Shown: positions 1 to 7,760 of the stretch, in pieces
How the letters are laid out: each line of letters opens with the position of its first letter
How positions within the stretch are numbered: position 1 is the first letter of the stretch
Virus record (IMG/VR): IMGVR_UViG_3300047560_001945
Coordinates: 1-20,658 of that record
Source: a virus
Strand: one strand, 5' to 3'
Length of the DNA: 20,658 bases
Translations under genes and position numbers: made by a program
Notes under the pieces: generated by a model
The model's input: only the letters and a program-made list of their open reading frames with translations
Databases searched by the model: none
What the model was told of the DNA's origin: nothing

Positions 1-299
1 ATCTGAATAGAATCAAAAATCTACGTAGACTCTTTGGGCGTTATGAAAAGCATGGTGAGCTTAAGGAAAGATTGATACTGAATCATTTGATGGTACTGTA
101 TAATGTGTTCGAGCATAAAGCTCTTACGCGAATGCTCGTATTTAAGTTGTACGATCATTTACATATACTCAAGCCATTCCTTATGTTGTTGAACTATTGG
201 CCAGAACTCGTCGAAAATATTGGTACAGAAAACGTCTCGATTAGATCAAACGAAGTTGTCATGGATATGCGAGTTGTTGATGTTCTAAGGAAAATCTAA
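1..299 (+). CDS. DUF7207-like T4-type phage protein, 5' end missing
   Basis: The reading frame is open from base 3 to a TAA at 297-299, so about 98 C-terminal residues are present and the start lies outside the window. A TTG at 72 is only an internal codon. The visible protein is helical and hydrophobic, with a run of the form ERLILNHLMVLYNVF, then LKPFLMLLNYWPE, and a C-terminus ending VVDVLRKI. This pattern (LILNH...NVF...LNYMPE...LRKI) matches my memory of the small conserved protein of T4-like marine and soil phages called DUF7207, whose function is unknown. The stop overlaps the next ATG (TAATG), so the two are probably translationally coupled. Family assignment is from memory. Confidence 0.7.
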   Translation, partial: LNRIKNLRRLFGRYEKHGELKERLILNHLMVLYNVFEHKALTRMLVFKLYDHLHILKPFLMLLNYWPELVENIGTENVSIRSNEVVMDMRVVDVLRKI

Positions 300-901
300 T
301 GCTCAATGAATTATCCCCAGAACTTGTAGGTAAAGTCAACAAGGCTCGTTTATCTAAACCAGCTAAGTCTCCGGCTGCGCGCGCAACGCTCACGCGAGCT
401 GTAAGAAAAGCATGGCTGAAATCAAAGGTTGGTGTAGTCAAAGAAGATCTTGGCGGCGGACCAGGATCACCAACAACTGGTGGTATCGCGAACGTAGCTG
501 GTCCAGCGACTAGCACATCAGACGTTCATTGGAGTAAGCGTCAGCCAAATTTAGGACCAAAGGGACCAAAGAAAAAGTATGGTCAGCCTATGGTGTTTTC
601 TGCTGTTATGCGTCGTAAGATGACAGGAGAACAAACAGTTTTTTATAAAGCACTTGGTAAGCGCGTCAAAGCAGTAAGTCGCACCAGTGCAATGGGAGGT
701 GGTAGTGATGGATCAGGTGGAAACGGTGGTGGTGGCGGAGGAAACGGAAGCGAAAGTGTCCAACGCGAGCACATTGTTAAAACAGACGGTGGATACCGCC
801 TTGTCTCAAAAAAGACAGGAAAAAATCTCGGAACGTATCCTTCGAGGGCGGGCGCAGAAAGAAGAGAACGCCAAGTCCAATACTTCAAACATAAGGGGTA
901 A
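299..901 (+). CDS. Basic Gly-rich phage protein with C-terminal YFKH motif
   Basis: A 200-residue protein whose ATG overlaps the upstream stop. The N-terminal 60 residues are Lys/Arg/Ala-rich (SPELVGKVNKARL...AARATLTRAVRKAW). Residues about 75-125 are basic, a low-complexity Gly/Ser/Asn linker lies at about 131-151, and the C-terminal 40 residues have the compact pattern GGYRLVSKKTGKNLG, then YPSRAGAERRERQVQYFKH. That last module (x-TGKxLGxYPSxxxAExREKQVQYFK) occurs at the ends of many tailed-phage proteins of unknown role, probably as a small peptide-binding or DNA-binding tail. A virion-associated or nucleoid-associated role is possible but unproven. The Gly-rich linker also opens a long alternative frame, which is not a separate gene before 906. 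Confidence 0.75.
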   Translation: MLNELSPELVGKVNKARLSKPAKSPAARATLTRAVRKAWLKSKVGVVKEDLGGGPGSPTTGGIANVAGPATSTSDVHWSKRQPNLGPKGPKKKYGQPMVFSAVMRRKMTGEQTVFYKALGKRVKAVSRTSAMGGGSDGSGGNGGGGGGNGSESVQREHIVKTDGGYRLVSKKTGKNLGTYPSRAGAERRERQVQYFKHKG

Positions 902-905
902 GAAA

Positions 906-1373
906 ATGGGATTGGGTATTAAGATCGCGATTGCAGCAATTCTATTCTCTGTCATTTCGGGTGGATATTTCTATATCGAAGCACTTCAGGGTAAACTAGA
1001 AGCAGCCAAAGAAGTTCAAGTTCGCATGGAAGGTGTGATCACCCAGCAAAAGATGGTCATGGAACAGCAACAAGCCGACATGAAAAAGATGCAGGCTATC
1101 AACGTAGAAATCGCAGACAAAGTCCAGCAGGCACAGAGTGATGTAAATGCGCTCAATAAGAAATTCCAGCAGCGCGATCTTGCCATGCTTGCAGCCAAGA
1201 AACCAACAGAAGTTGAAACTCGTGCCAATCGTGGCACCAAGGATGCGCTTCGTTGTAATGAGCTTGTGACTGGTTCGCCTCTAACTCCAGATGAACTGAA
1301 TCGTAAGGTTAGAAACAATATCTGCCAAGATGTAATTGATTCAAAGATTCCTAAGAAGGAGGCTGCGAAGTGA
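906..1373 (+). CDS. Inner-membrane coiled-coil protein, candidate i-spanin
   Basis: 155 residues from ATG 906. The frame stays open further upstream only because it runs through the Gly-rich linker of the previous gene. Residues 4-23 form one N-terminal transmembrane segment, followed by a long Gln/Ala/Met-rich periplasmic coiled coil (about 25-110) and a C-terminal part with two Cys (LRCNEL and NICQDV). The 3' end overlaps the following lipoprotein gene by GTGA (1370-1373), with AAGGAGG at 1356-1362 serving that gene. A type II membrane coiled-coil protein overlapping a small lipoprotein gene is the usual architecture of a two-component spanin (Rz/Rz1-like), which fuses inner and outer membranes at lysis. 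No endolysin or holin is visible here, so the role is an inference from architecture. Confidence 0.65.
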   Translation: MGLGIKIAIAAILFSVISGGYFYIEALQGKLEAAKEVQVRMEGVITQQKMVMEQQQADMKKMQAINVEIADKVQQAQSDVNALNKKFQQRDLAMLAAKKPTEVETRANRGTKDALRCNELVTGSPLTPDELNRKVRNNICQDVIDSKIPKKEAAK

Positions 1374-1729
1374 AGAAAATTATTCTAGCTTCATGCTGTT
1401 TGTTCTTGACAGCTTGCACAGAAACGACTAAAGTATTAGATAAACCAGTTCTGGTTGAGCGCGCCGAGCTTATCGTTCCGCCTGTTCAGCCTGTCATGCA
1501 AACCGATATGAACTGGACTGTTATCACTCCTGAGAACTATGCCGCAAAGGCAGAAGAACTATCTACTAAAGGTAACGTAGTTCTATTTGCCCTAACGCCA
1601 CAAGGCTATCAGAATCTAAGCATGAATGTGGCTGAGTTGCGTAAGTATATTCAGCAACAGAACGCCGTGATTGCAGCCTATCAGGAATACTACAAGACTG
1701 ATCAGAAACCTACTCCAGAAAGCAAATAA
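1370..1729 (+). CDS. Outer-membrane lipoprotein, candidate o-spanin
   Basis: 119 residues starting with GTG 1370, supported by a strong Shine-Dalgarno AAGGAGG (1356-1362) and the GTGA overlap with the upstream stop. A lipoprotein signal peptide is clear: MKKIILASCCLFLTAC, lipobox LTAC with Cys16 as the acylation site. The mature part is about 104 residues with a conserved-looking block (ELIVPPVQPV...NWTVITPENY) and a helical end (NLSMNVAELRKYIQQQNAVI). The same lipoprotein style is known to me from phages of alphaproteobacteria, usually annotated as hypothetical or Rz1-like. It is longer than classical Rz1, so the spanin call rests mainly on the pairing with the upstream coiled-coil protein. 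Transcription probably ends near 1730, where a new promoter begins. Confidence 0.7.
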   Translation: MKKIILASCCLFLTACTETTKVLDKPVLVERAELIVPPVQPVMQTDMNWTVITPENYAAKAEELSTKGNVVLFALTPQGYQNLSMNVAELRKYIQQQNAVIAAYQEYYKTDQKPTPESK

Positions 1730-1733
1730 AGTC

Positions 1734-1762
1734 TTGACAACCTTCGTTGAACTTATTATAAT
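1734..1762 (+). promoter_or_regulatory. Near-perfect sigma70 promoter (P1) for primase
   Basis: TTGACA at 1734-1739, 17-bp spacer, TATAAT at 1757-1762: a full consensus match, with the flanking C and A (CTTGACAA) shared by the other promoters of the window. The spacer contains CAAC-cttc-GTTG (1738-1749). The first base expected to be transcribed is about 1769, exactly the A of the primase ATG, so the mRNA may be leaderless. Confidence 0.85.
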
Positions 1763-1768
1763 GAATCT

Positions 1769-2773
1769 ATGTCTATTGTCATTGACCATAAGTATGCTCA
1801 GATGATTTCGCACAAGCTTCTGCTGTTCAAGCGGAAGTCTGAGCGAGTCTATAATTTCCGCTGTCCTTTCTGTGGTGACTCACAGAGGAACAAATTGAAG
1901 GCGAGAGGCTACCTGTTTGAGAAATCAGGCGGACTCATTTACAAGTGTCATAATTGCGATGTCGGTACTAATCTTGGTAAACTTATTGAGCTCGTTGATC
2001 CTAGTCTGGCCAAGTCGTACAGACTCGAGTCGTTCAAAGACAAATCAGTAGCCAATACTGAAAATACGTTCATCATTCCTAAGACGATTGTTGAACGTCC
2101 ATCTATCATTCTTGATGAGATGCTTGCGCGTCTCGATCAACTTCCTTCACATCATCGTGCTGTAGAATATGTGAAAGCTCGCCAGATTCCTAAGGAACGC
2201 TGGAAAGATCTCTACTACGCACGCAATTTCAAAGAACTCGAAACGTTGAACCCAGCCTATGAGGGGCGTCTGGTAGCAGACGAACGGCTGGTCATTCCGT
2301 TTCGTCGCGAGGACGGGTTACTCACAGGCGTTACAGGTCGCGCTATGGGTAACTCGTCCTTGCGTTATGCTACATTGAGAATTACCGATGATCCTTTGAT
2401 CTACGGACTCGATAACGTAAATCGTGGCAATACTATATACGTCACGGAAGGTCCTATTGACAGTATGTTTCTTAGCAACGCTATAGCTGCTGGTGGCACG
2501 GACTTCACTCGTGCGCTTTATAACTTGAACGGGGAAAATGTCGTTCTTATCTTCGACAATCAGCCTCGTAACAAACAAGTAGTAAAGCGAGTTGAATCGT
2601 TTGCTCAACGTGGATATGCTATGGTTATCTGGAACTCAAACTGGACTTACAAAGACATCAATGATGCTGTGTTGTCTGGACTTAGTAGTTCGCAAGTTGA
2701 GCACTTACTAAATAAATCCACGTTTAAGGGACTCGCTCTTAAACTGGCCATCCGAGACTGGAAGAAGTGTTGA
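1769..2773 (+). CDS. DNA primase, T4 gp61-like
   Basis: 334 residues. N-terminal zinc-binding domain with CPFC (C32, C35) and CHNC (C60, C63). The Toprim-type catalytic core carries VTEGPIDSMFL (about 225-235), and LIFDNQPRN (about 260-268) supplies the acidic metal ligands. This is the layout of phage T4 gp61-type primases, which make short RNA primers for lagging-strand synthesis with the gp41 helicase. Pattern details (KARGYLF, YKCHNCD, AAGGTDF) are those of the cyanophage/T4-superfamily branch. The start at 1769 directly follows a consensus promoter with no room for a Shine-Dalgarno, so translation may be leaderless. The stop TGA (2771-2773) lies inside the next TTGACG element. Length is normal for the family. 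Confidence 0.93.
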   Translation: MSIVIDHKYAQMISHKLLLFKRKSERVYNFRCPFCGDSQRNKLKARGYLFEKSGGLIYKCHNCDVGTNLGKLIELVDPSLAKSYRLESFKDKSVANTENTFIIPKTIVERPSIILDEMLARLDQLPSHHRAVEYVKARQIPKERWKDLYYARNFKELETLNPAYEGRLVADERLVIPFRREDGLLTGVTGRAMGNSSLRYATLRITDDPLIYGLDNVNRGNTIYVTEGPIDSMFLSNAIAAGGTDFTRALYNLNGENVVLIFDNQPRNKQVVKRVESFAQRGYAMVIWNSNWTYKDINDAVLSGLSSSQVEHLLNKSTFKGLALKLAIRDWKKC

Positions 2774-2801
2774 CGCAGAGCAATTCTGCGAACGATATTA
2801 T
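2770..2801 (+). promoter_or_regulatory. Weak promoter candidate with hairpin, upstream of RNR
   Basis: TTGACG at 2770-2775 is followed by GATATT (2794-2799, 18-bp spacer) or TATTAT (2796-2801, 20-bp spacer); neither is ideal. The spacer contains a perfect 6-bp inverted repeat, CGCAGA (2774-2779) and TCTGCG (2785-2790), with a 5-base loop. This could be an operator, or an RNA hairpin at the end of the primase transcript. A GGAG Shine-Dalgarno for the next gene follows near 2823. Confidence 0.4.
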
Positions 2802-2832
2802 ATTGCCCGAACAATAAGAAACGGAGTTATTC

Positions 2833-4740
2833 ATGTCTAATTCACTACCGACCCTTTATCAGCAGTTTATTCATCTTTCACGATATTCGAGATTCATGTG
2901 GGATCAGGGTCGACGAGAATCATGGGAAGAAACAATCGGGCGTTTCTTCGATTTCTTTGAAGGTCATCTGAAAGAACAACACAACTATGACGTTAAGGTA
3001 TATCGTAAGGAACTCGAAGATGCAGTTCTTTCGCAAAAGGTAATGCCTTCGATGCGTTGCGTTATGACTGCAGGTGAAGCACTGAAACGCGAGAACGTCG
3101 CGGCTTATAATTGCTCGTATGTTGCTGTTAATACACCACGAGCCTTTGATGAAATCCTATACATCCTTATGAATGGAACAGGCGTAGGTTTTTCAGTAGA
3201 ATCAAAAGACGTAGAACAACTCCCCATCATTGCCGAAGAATTCCATCCCTCAGATACCACTATCGTAGTTGCCGACTCCAAGTTGGGTTGGGCTAAAGCT
3301 CTCAAAGAACTCGTTCATCTTCTTTACTCTGGACAGATTCCTAAGTGGGATCTCAGCAAGATTCGTCCAGCAGGAACTCCTCTCAAGACATTCGGTGGTC
3401 GTGCGTCTGGTCCAGAACCTCTCGATGCTCTTTTCAAGTTCTCAGTTGATATCTTTAAGAAGGCTGCTGGTCGTCGTCTGAATACACTGGAGTGTCACGA
3501 TATTGTATGTAAGATTGCCGATATTGTTGTTGTGGGCGGCGTTCGTCGTTCTGCTCTCATTTCTCTTTCAGACCTGAATGATGATCGTATGCGCACAGCT
3601 AAGTCTGGTCAGTGGTGGCTTGATGAATCACAGCGTGCGCTCGCGAACAACTCTGCTGTCTATAAAGAAAAGCCTGATATGGGTATCTTTATGGAAGAGT
3701 GGAAATCGCTCTATGAATCAAAGTCTGGTGAGCGTGGTATCTTCAATCGTGCTTCTGCTAAGGCTACTGTTAACAAGCACGGTCGTCGCGATACGAACTA
3801 TGACTTTGGTACGAATCCTTGCTCAGAGATTATTCTGCGCGATAAGGAATTCTGTAATCTGTCAGAAGTTGTTGTTCGTGCAACTGACACTATGGAAACG
3901 CTCAAGGAAAAGGTTTACTGGGCGACTATCCTCGGAACGTGGCAGTCAACTCTGACGAATTTTAAGTATCTTTCATCATCATGGAAGAAGAATTGTGAAG
4001 AAGAACGTCTTCTCGGCGTTTCAATGACAGGTATCATGGACAATGATCTCACCAACGGAAAAACTCCAGGACTCGCAGGACGTCTCGAAGAACTCAGAGC
4101 AATCGCAGTTGAAACCAACAAGAAGTTTGCTAGGGAGATCGGCATCCCACAGTCTGCTGCTGTCACTTGCGTTAAGCCCTCTGGTACTGTTAGTCAGCTT
4201 ACTGATGCTGCTTCTGGTATTCATGCACGCCACAATCCATACTATATTCGAACTGTTCGCGCGGATAAGAAAGATCCACTAGCAGCTCTTATGATCGACG
4301 CTGGTGTTCCAGTTGAAGATTGCGTGATGCGTCCGAACAACGTGTATGTGTTCTCGTTCCCAATGAAGGCTCCAGAGAACGCAGTATTCCGTCAGGATAT
4401 GTCTGCTATCGAACAGCTGGAACTCTGGGTTACTTATCAGGACCACTGGTGCGAACATAAGCCATCTGTCACGATTTCTGTTAAGGAACATGAATGGCTC
4501 GACGTTGGTGCGTGGGTTTACAATCACTTTGACAAGATGTCTGGTGTTTCGTTCCTTCCATTCAGCGAGCACGTTTATAAGCAAGCTCCTTATCAGGATT
4601 GCTCGAAAGAAGAATACGAAGCGTTCGATGCTAAGATGCCTAAGTCTATCGAGTGGAGCAAACTCAAAGACTACGAAAAGACTGACACTACAACTGGGGC
4701 GCAGGAACTTGCTTGCGTTGCGGGCGGCTGTGAGATCTAA
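2833..4740 (+). CDS. Adenosylcobalamin-dependent ribonucleoside-triphosphate reductase (class II RNR)
   Basis: 635 residues. It resembles the monomeric class II reductases (Lactobacillus RTPR type, also found in cyanophages), which reduce ribonucleoside triphosphates to deoxy forms using coenzyme B12. Motifs seen: the catalytic loop NPCSE with the presumed thiyl Cys C330 and E332; the active-site disulfide partners C94 (YNCSYV) and C341 (EFCNLSE). The C330-C341 spacing of 11 matches the C408-C419 spacing recalled for the Lactobacillus enzyme. NGTGVGFS, VKPSGTVSQL and a C-terminal redox pair C628-x4-C633 (CVAGGC) are also present. The protein is shorter than the Lactobacillus enzyme (about 740 residues), as phage forms usually are. 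GGAG precedes the ATG. A B12-dependent enzyme implies a host that makes or imports cobalamin, as rhizobia do. Confidence 0.93.
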   Translation: MSNSLPTLYQQFIHLSRYSRFMWDQGRRESWEETIGRFFDFFEGHLKEQHNYDVKVYRKELEDAVLSQKVMPSMRCVMTAGEALKRENVAAYNCSYVAVNTPRAFDEILYILMNGTGVGFSVESKDVEQLPIIAEEFHPSDTTIVVADSKLGWAKALKELVHLLYSGQIPKWDLSKIRPAGTPLKTFGGRASGPEPLDALFKFSVDIFKKAAGRRLNTLECHDIVCKIADIVVVGGVRRSALISLSDLNDDRMRTAKSGQWWLDESQRALANNSAVYKEKPDMGIFMEEWKSLYESKSGERGIFNRASAKATVNKHGRRDTNYDFGTNPCSEIILRDKEFCNLSEVVVRATDTMETLKEKVYWATILGTWQSTLTNFKYLSSSWKKNCEEERLLGVSMTGIMDNDLTNGKTPGLAGRLEELRAIAVETNKKFAREIGIPQSAAVTCVKPSGTVSQLTDAASGIHARHNPYYIRTVRADKKDPLAALMIDAGVPVEDCVMRPNNVYVFSFPMKAPENAVFRQDMSAIEQLELWVTYQDHWCEHKPSVTISVKEHEWLDVGAWVYNHFDKMSGVSFLPFSEHVYKQAPYQDCSKEEYEAFDAKMPKSIEWSKLKDYEKTDTTTGAQELACVAGGCEI

Positions 4741-4743
4741 TCA

Positions 4744-4905
4744 ATGCCTGATAAAGAACTCACCTGTCCGTGTGGAGAACACGATTACATTGTTTGCTAT
4801 GAACGTCGTGGTAAGAAAGAACAACCAACCTACTGTCCCTTTTGTGGGGCAGATGGTGCTACCGAAGGCATTGAGCTAGAGGATAACGAGGATGATGACG
4901 AGTGA
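4744..4905 (+). CDS. Small zinc-ribbon protein (53 residues)
   Basis: ATG 4744 lies 3 bases after the reductase stop and the frame ends at TGA 4903-4905. Two Cys knuckles are obvious: C8-P-C10 and C31-P-F-C34 (YCPFCGADG), with an extra C18 and H13, followed by a strongly acidic tail (EDNEDDDE). This is the form of a minimal phage zinc ribbon. A role with the reductase or in transcription is possible, but nothing in the sequence shows which. No strong Shine-Dalgarno is seen, so translation may be coupled to the upstream gene. Codon usage agrees with the neighbours. Confidence 0.75.
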   Translation: MPDKELTCPCGEHDYIVCYERRGKKEQPTYCPFCGADGATEGIELEDNEDDDE

Positions 4906-5092
4906 ATCGTTGATGAGCATCAACGAACGTTATAATCAGATACTTGATAAAATTGATAGCATCAAGGCAAATATTCATCTCATTCATGCTGATGAACTTG
5001 ATGCTGTCATGAAAGAAATGGATAAACTAGAACTGATCCTGAAACAGCTTGAAGATCTTTATCCAGAAGAGGTTTCTAATCACGCTATATAA
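4892..5092 (+). CDS. Small coiled-coil protein, unknown function
   Basis: 66 residues from ATG 4892 (GAGG at 4879-4882), overlapping the zinc-ribbon gene by 14 bases. ATG 4895 and 4913 are alternative starts. The sequence is almost entirely amphipathic helix (ERYNQILDKIDSIKANIHLI, then VMKEMDKLELILKQLEDLYP), probably a short dimeric coiled coil. I do not recognise a family. It ends 3 bases before the next ATG, so it belongs to the same operon. Confidence 0.6.
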   Translation: MMTSESLMSINERYNQILDKIDSIKANIHLIHADELDAVMKEMDKLELILKQLEDLYPEEVSNHAI

Positions 5093-5095
5093 AGT

Positions 5096-5560
5096 ATGGC
5101 TGATTACGAAAATCCTTGGACATTTGACGGAAAAGAGTTTACAAGTGAAGATATCGGGAACTCGTATGGTTTCGTCTATATCATTACGACACCGGAAGGC
5201 CAGAAGTATATCGGACGTAAATACTTCTGGTCTATCCGTAAAGCCCGTGGAAAGAGTCGCCGCCAGCGATCCGAATCCGACTGGAAGGCATACTATGGAT
5301 CCAGCGACTTACTCAAGGCTAAGATCAAAGATTCTGACAAAAAACTCTTCCGAAGAGAAATTGTGTCTTTACACAGCACCAAAGGTAGAGTAAACTATGA
5401 GGAAGTAAAAGAGCAGTTTGCTCATGGCGTCCTCGAGAATGACAATTACTTGAATGACAACATTAATGGGAAATGGCATCGTGGACCAGAACACATCAGA
5501 TCAAAATCAAGATTCTCTGCCCTCGCATCTGGGCGGACATCTCAACAAGACCCACAATGA
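5096..5560 (+). CDS. GIY-YIG-like putative nuclease of T4-type phages
   Basis: 154 residues. The N-terminal pattern FVYIITTPEGQKYIGRKYF matches a GIY-YIG-type motif (here VYI and YIG), and is followed by KSRRQRSESDWKAYYGSS, LFRREIVSLHSTKG and a C-terminal NDNINGKWHR. Proteins of this exact layout are widespread in T4-like phages and usually annotated as Seg-like or homing-type endonucleases, although they are conserved core genes rather than free-standing mobile ones. Biochemical activity is uncertain. The last 26 or so residues lie in sequence that also encodes the start of the methyltransferase in another frame, so the C-terminal tail is probably unconstrained. Confidence 0.75.
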   Translation: MADYENPWTFDGKEFTSEDIGNSYGFVYIITTPEGQKYIGRKYFWSIRKARGKSRRQRSESDWKAYYGSSDLLKAKIKDSDKKLFRREIVSLHSTKGRVNYEEVKEQFAHGVLENDNYLNDNINGKWHRGPEHIRSKSRFSALASGRTSQQDPQ

Positions 5561-6059
5561 TCGTGGGACTCTTTCATTCCTAATCAACGAGTTTAAGATT
5601 AAGTCATTCCTTGATATTGGCTGTGGGCCTGGAGGTATGGTCGCGCTCGCGGGAATGCGTGGATTGAAAGCCGTCGGGATTGATGGTGACTGGGAAGTTC
5701 CGAAAGAACGTGATACTGATATCATCATTCATGATTTCACCACTGGTCCTTGCTACACGATTCCCGCAGAATTTGATCTTGGTTGGTCTGTAGAATTTCT
5801 TGAACACGTTGAAGAAAAGTATCAAGATTTCTATATGCACGCCTTTGCTCGCTGTAAGTATGTTGTCTGCACTGCTGCTCCTCCTGGCTATCCTGGTCAT
5901 CATCATGTGAACTGTCAGCCGCTAACATATTGGCGTGATGTATTCAATGACTATGGTTTTGATTATGATAATGACGTAACGCAGCGCATTCGTACACAAA
6001 AATCGACTATGCAGAAGCCATTCATGCAGACTACAGGTATGTTTTTTAGGAGACGATAA
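5454..6059 (+). CDS. Class I SAM-dependent methyltransferase
   Basis: Up to 201 residues. Motif I is clear: FLDIGCGPGGMVALA (about residues 52-66), followed by GIDGD (acidic residue after strand 2) and the EFDLGWSVEFLEHVEEKY block that carries motif IV/post-I in phage and SpsN/UbiG-like methyltransferases. The conserved-looking N-terminus (SLPSHLGGHLNKTH) forces the start into the upstream gene. ATG 5454, ATG 5466 and GTG 5481 are possible, and no clear Shine-Dalgarno decides among them. The substrate is unknown; the position at the head of a glycosyltransferase cassette suggests a sugar or small-molecule acceptor rather than DNA, and no TRD-like DNA-recognition part is seen. The stop overlaps the next ATG (TAATG). 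Confidence 0.82.
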   Translation: MTTLMGNGIVDQNTSDQNQDSLPSHLGGHLNKTHNDRGTLSFLINEFKIKSFLDIGCGPGGMVALAGMRGLKAVGIDGDWEVPKERDTDIIIHDFTTGPCYTIPAEFDLGWSVEFLEHVEEKYQDFYMHAFARCKYVVCTAAPPGYPGHHHVNCQPLTYWRDVFNDYGFDYDNDVTQRIRTQKSTMQKPFMQTTGMFFRRR

Positions 6060-6787
6060 TGATTGAACCTATTCGTATTTTCGTGGGAACATCTGCGAAC
6101 AATGAAGACGCTGAAGCAGAAATGGTGCTGGAATATACGCTCCGCAAGAATACGACTCTTCCGCTCGATATCACTTGGATGCGTCAGTCACGGGATGAGT
6201 CTAGTATATGGGGTGGTTGGGAAACTCAACGTTGGTCGACGCCTTTTAGCGGATTCCGTTGGGCGATTCCAGAGGCGTGTGGATTCAATGGTCGCGCCAT
6301 TTACATGGATGTGGACCAACTCAATCTCAAGGATATTGCTGAGCTGTATTGCATTGATATGCAAGGTAAGCCTCTTGCTGCTCGCCGTGGCGCTCGTTTT
6401 GGAGGGCATGAGTTCTGTGTCATTCTATTTGACTGCGAAATGATGGGTAATCTGCTTTCACCTGTTTCAAGAATGAAACCAAATCCAGACGCGCATCATC
6501 GCTACATCAATATGTTTAGCGGAAGCGACTACGTTCTAGATCTTGATCCGCGCTGGAACTGTCATGATGGCGACGGTCGTGCTATTGACGATATCTGGCA
6601 TTTGCACTATACTGAAATGAGCACTCAACCATGGAAGCCGGCTTGGTTCACTGGTCAAGGTCGCGAACATCCGCGTCAGGATCTAGTTAAGCTATGGCAC
6701 GACACGAGAGCAGAAGCCGTTCTTAATGGATGGGCTCCTAATCTTCAAAACGATACATTTGGCGAATATAGCATCATAGGCCGATAA
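6059..6787 (+). CDS. GT8-like glycosyltransferase
   Basis: 242 residues. The N-terminus IRIFVGTSANNEDAEAEMVLEYTLRKN and the metal-binding motif YMDVDQL (D84-V-D86) are those of GT-A fold retaining glycosyltransferases near family GT8. WSTPFSGFRWAIPEACGFNGRAIYMD is the donor-side strand-loop typical of this bacterial/phage subgroup. HLHYTEM near residue 190 may supply the distal His. It uses a nucleotide sugar to modify an unknown acceptor. A good Shine-Dalgarno (TAGGAG, 6047-6052) and TAATG overlaps on both sides place it in the middle of an operon. Acceptor candidates are host lipopolysaccharide, virion protein or modified DNA. Confidence 0.8.
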   Translation: MIEPIRIFVGTSANNEDAEAEMVLEYTLRKNTTLPLDITWMRQSRDESSIWGGWETQRWSTPFSGFRWAIPEACGFNGRAIYMDVDQLNLKDIAELYCIDMQGKPLAARRGARFGGHEFCVILFDCEMMGNLLSPVSRMKPNPDAHHRYINMFSGSDYVLDLDPRWNCHDGDGRAIDDIWHLHYTEMSTQPWKPAWFTGQGREHPRQDLVKLWHDTRAEAVLNGWAPNLQNDTFGEYSIIGR

Positions 6788-7512
6788 TGAAACTCTTTGC
6801 ATCATGCGATTCTGGATATCTTCATGCGCATGCACCAGCTCTGATTGCAAGTGCTGCTTGTGCGGAAACTTCGATTCATCTTCATGTTATTGATCCAAAC
6901 GATGAAGATCTGCAATTCCTAGATCATCTTTCATCTAGATATCACAAGATTGCTGGATGGCCACAGAGCGACTTTACGTTCTCGTCTGCGCCTATGTGGA
7001 TTCAGAATCCAGCCATTCGTGAAGATACTATTCGAACTCTATATGCGACGGATCGTTTCTTGTCTGTCATGACACAGATGATTGCTCGTCCTGATCAGTA
7101 TCTTATTATTGATACAGACTGTCTCATCATGAAACCTATCAGCGAAAGCAGTTTGCATGGTGACGTTGGTTTGTTTTTGCGTGAGCCTTTGCCTGGAACT
7201 GTTGGATGGGAAGCACAGGGAACTCGTTGTGCCGCTGGCGCAGTTTACTATTCTTCTCGTGCAATGAGTTTTGCTCACGCAGTTGCAAATCGGATTCGTA
7301 AGGGTCCTATCGCTTGGTTTTTGGATCAGGTTGCTATCAGCGAAACTTATGAAAACATGAAAGATAGCTACAACTATCAGTATTTTGATTCGAACTTCAT
7401 GGATTGGGAGTTCAAGGAAGGAACTACAATTTGGACTGGTAAGGGTCCGCGCAAGTATGACAATCCAACCTACGTTGCGAAGAAGCAACACTTTGATAGG
7501 ATGATGCGATGA
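6787..7512 (+). CDS. GT-A-like glycosyltransferase, second in cassette
   Basis: 241 residues. A DxD motif (D109-T-D111) sits in YLIIDTDCLIMKP, the strand-loop that binds the nucleotide-sugar metal in GT-A enzymes. ATDRFLSVMTQMIA precedes it, and AAGAVYYSSRAM downstream resembles the acceptor-side loop. The C-terminal WTGKGPRKYDNPTY is also typical of GT8/GT32-like bacterial proteins. It is only loosely similar to the preceding gene, so this is not a fresh duplication. It begins in a TAATG overlap and ends in an ATGA overlap, indicating coupled translation and a common pathway. Confidence 0.72.
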   Translation: MKLFASCDSGYLHAHAPALIASAACAETSIHLHVIDPNDEDLQFLDHLSSRYHKIAGWPQSDFTFSSAPMWIQNPAIREDTIRTLYATDRFLSVMTQMIARPDQYLIIDTDCLIMKPISESSLHGDVGLFLREPLPGTVGWEAQGTRCAAGAVYYSSRAMSFAHAVANRIRKGPIAWFLDQVAISETYENMKDSYNYQYFDSNFMDWEFKEGTTIWTGKGPRKYDNPTYVAKKQHFDRMMR

Positions 7513-7760
7513 CAAAAGTAATTGAAAGACCAATGTCAACTACACACGTTCTAGAGTTTCCATTTCATTACATCAAGGACGAAAAGGAAGCAGAGAACGT
7601 AAGAAAACTAATCGGCGATAAAGAAGTGATGCAGGTGCATCGTGGTGTTGATGAACACACATTTCAGCCAATTCTCTATTTCGCTATTCCCGAAAAAGAT
7701 AAACCTTTCTTTTATTGGGTAAAGTATGCAGCTCCAATGACACTATGGACGTTAGAATGA
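7509..7760 (+). CDS. Small hypothetical protein in glycosyltransferase cassette
   Basis: 83 residues, start ATG 7509 overlapping the upstream TGA. No transmembrane segment or Cys motif is visible. It has a mixed alpha/beta look (VLEFPFHYIKDEKEAENVRKLI, then ILYFAIPEKDKPFFYWVKYA). I do not recognise a family. Its ATGA overlaps on both sides show it is translated with the glycosyltransferases, so an accessory role in the same pathway is the simplest reading. Confidence 0.6.
   Translation: MTKVIERPMSTTHVLEFPFHYIKDEKEAENVRKLIGDKEVMQVHRGVDEHTFQPILYFAIPEKDKPFFYWVKYAAPMTLWTLE

Noticed and set aside
687-905. Upstream extension of the coiled-coil protein frame to ATG 687
   Set aside because: This part is the Gly-rich linker and C-terminus of the previous gene in another frame; the membrane segment begins right at ATG 906.
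1406-1434. TTGACA-N17-TAAAGT inside the lipoprotein gene
   Set aside because: It encodes the lipobox region and the -10 is poor; an intragenic coincidence is more likely, although the -35 has the same hexamer.
5096-5560. Free-standing homing endonuclease as a mobile element
   Set aside because: It sits in a coupled operon without intron or flanking repeats and looks like a conserved core gene of T4-like phages.
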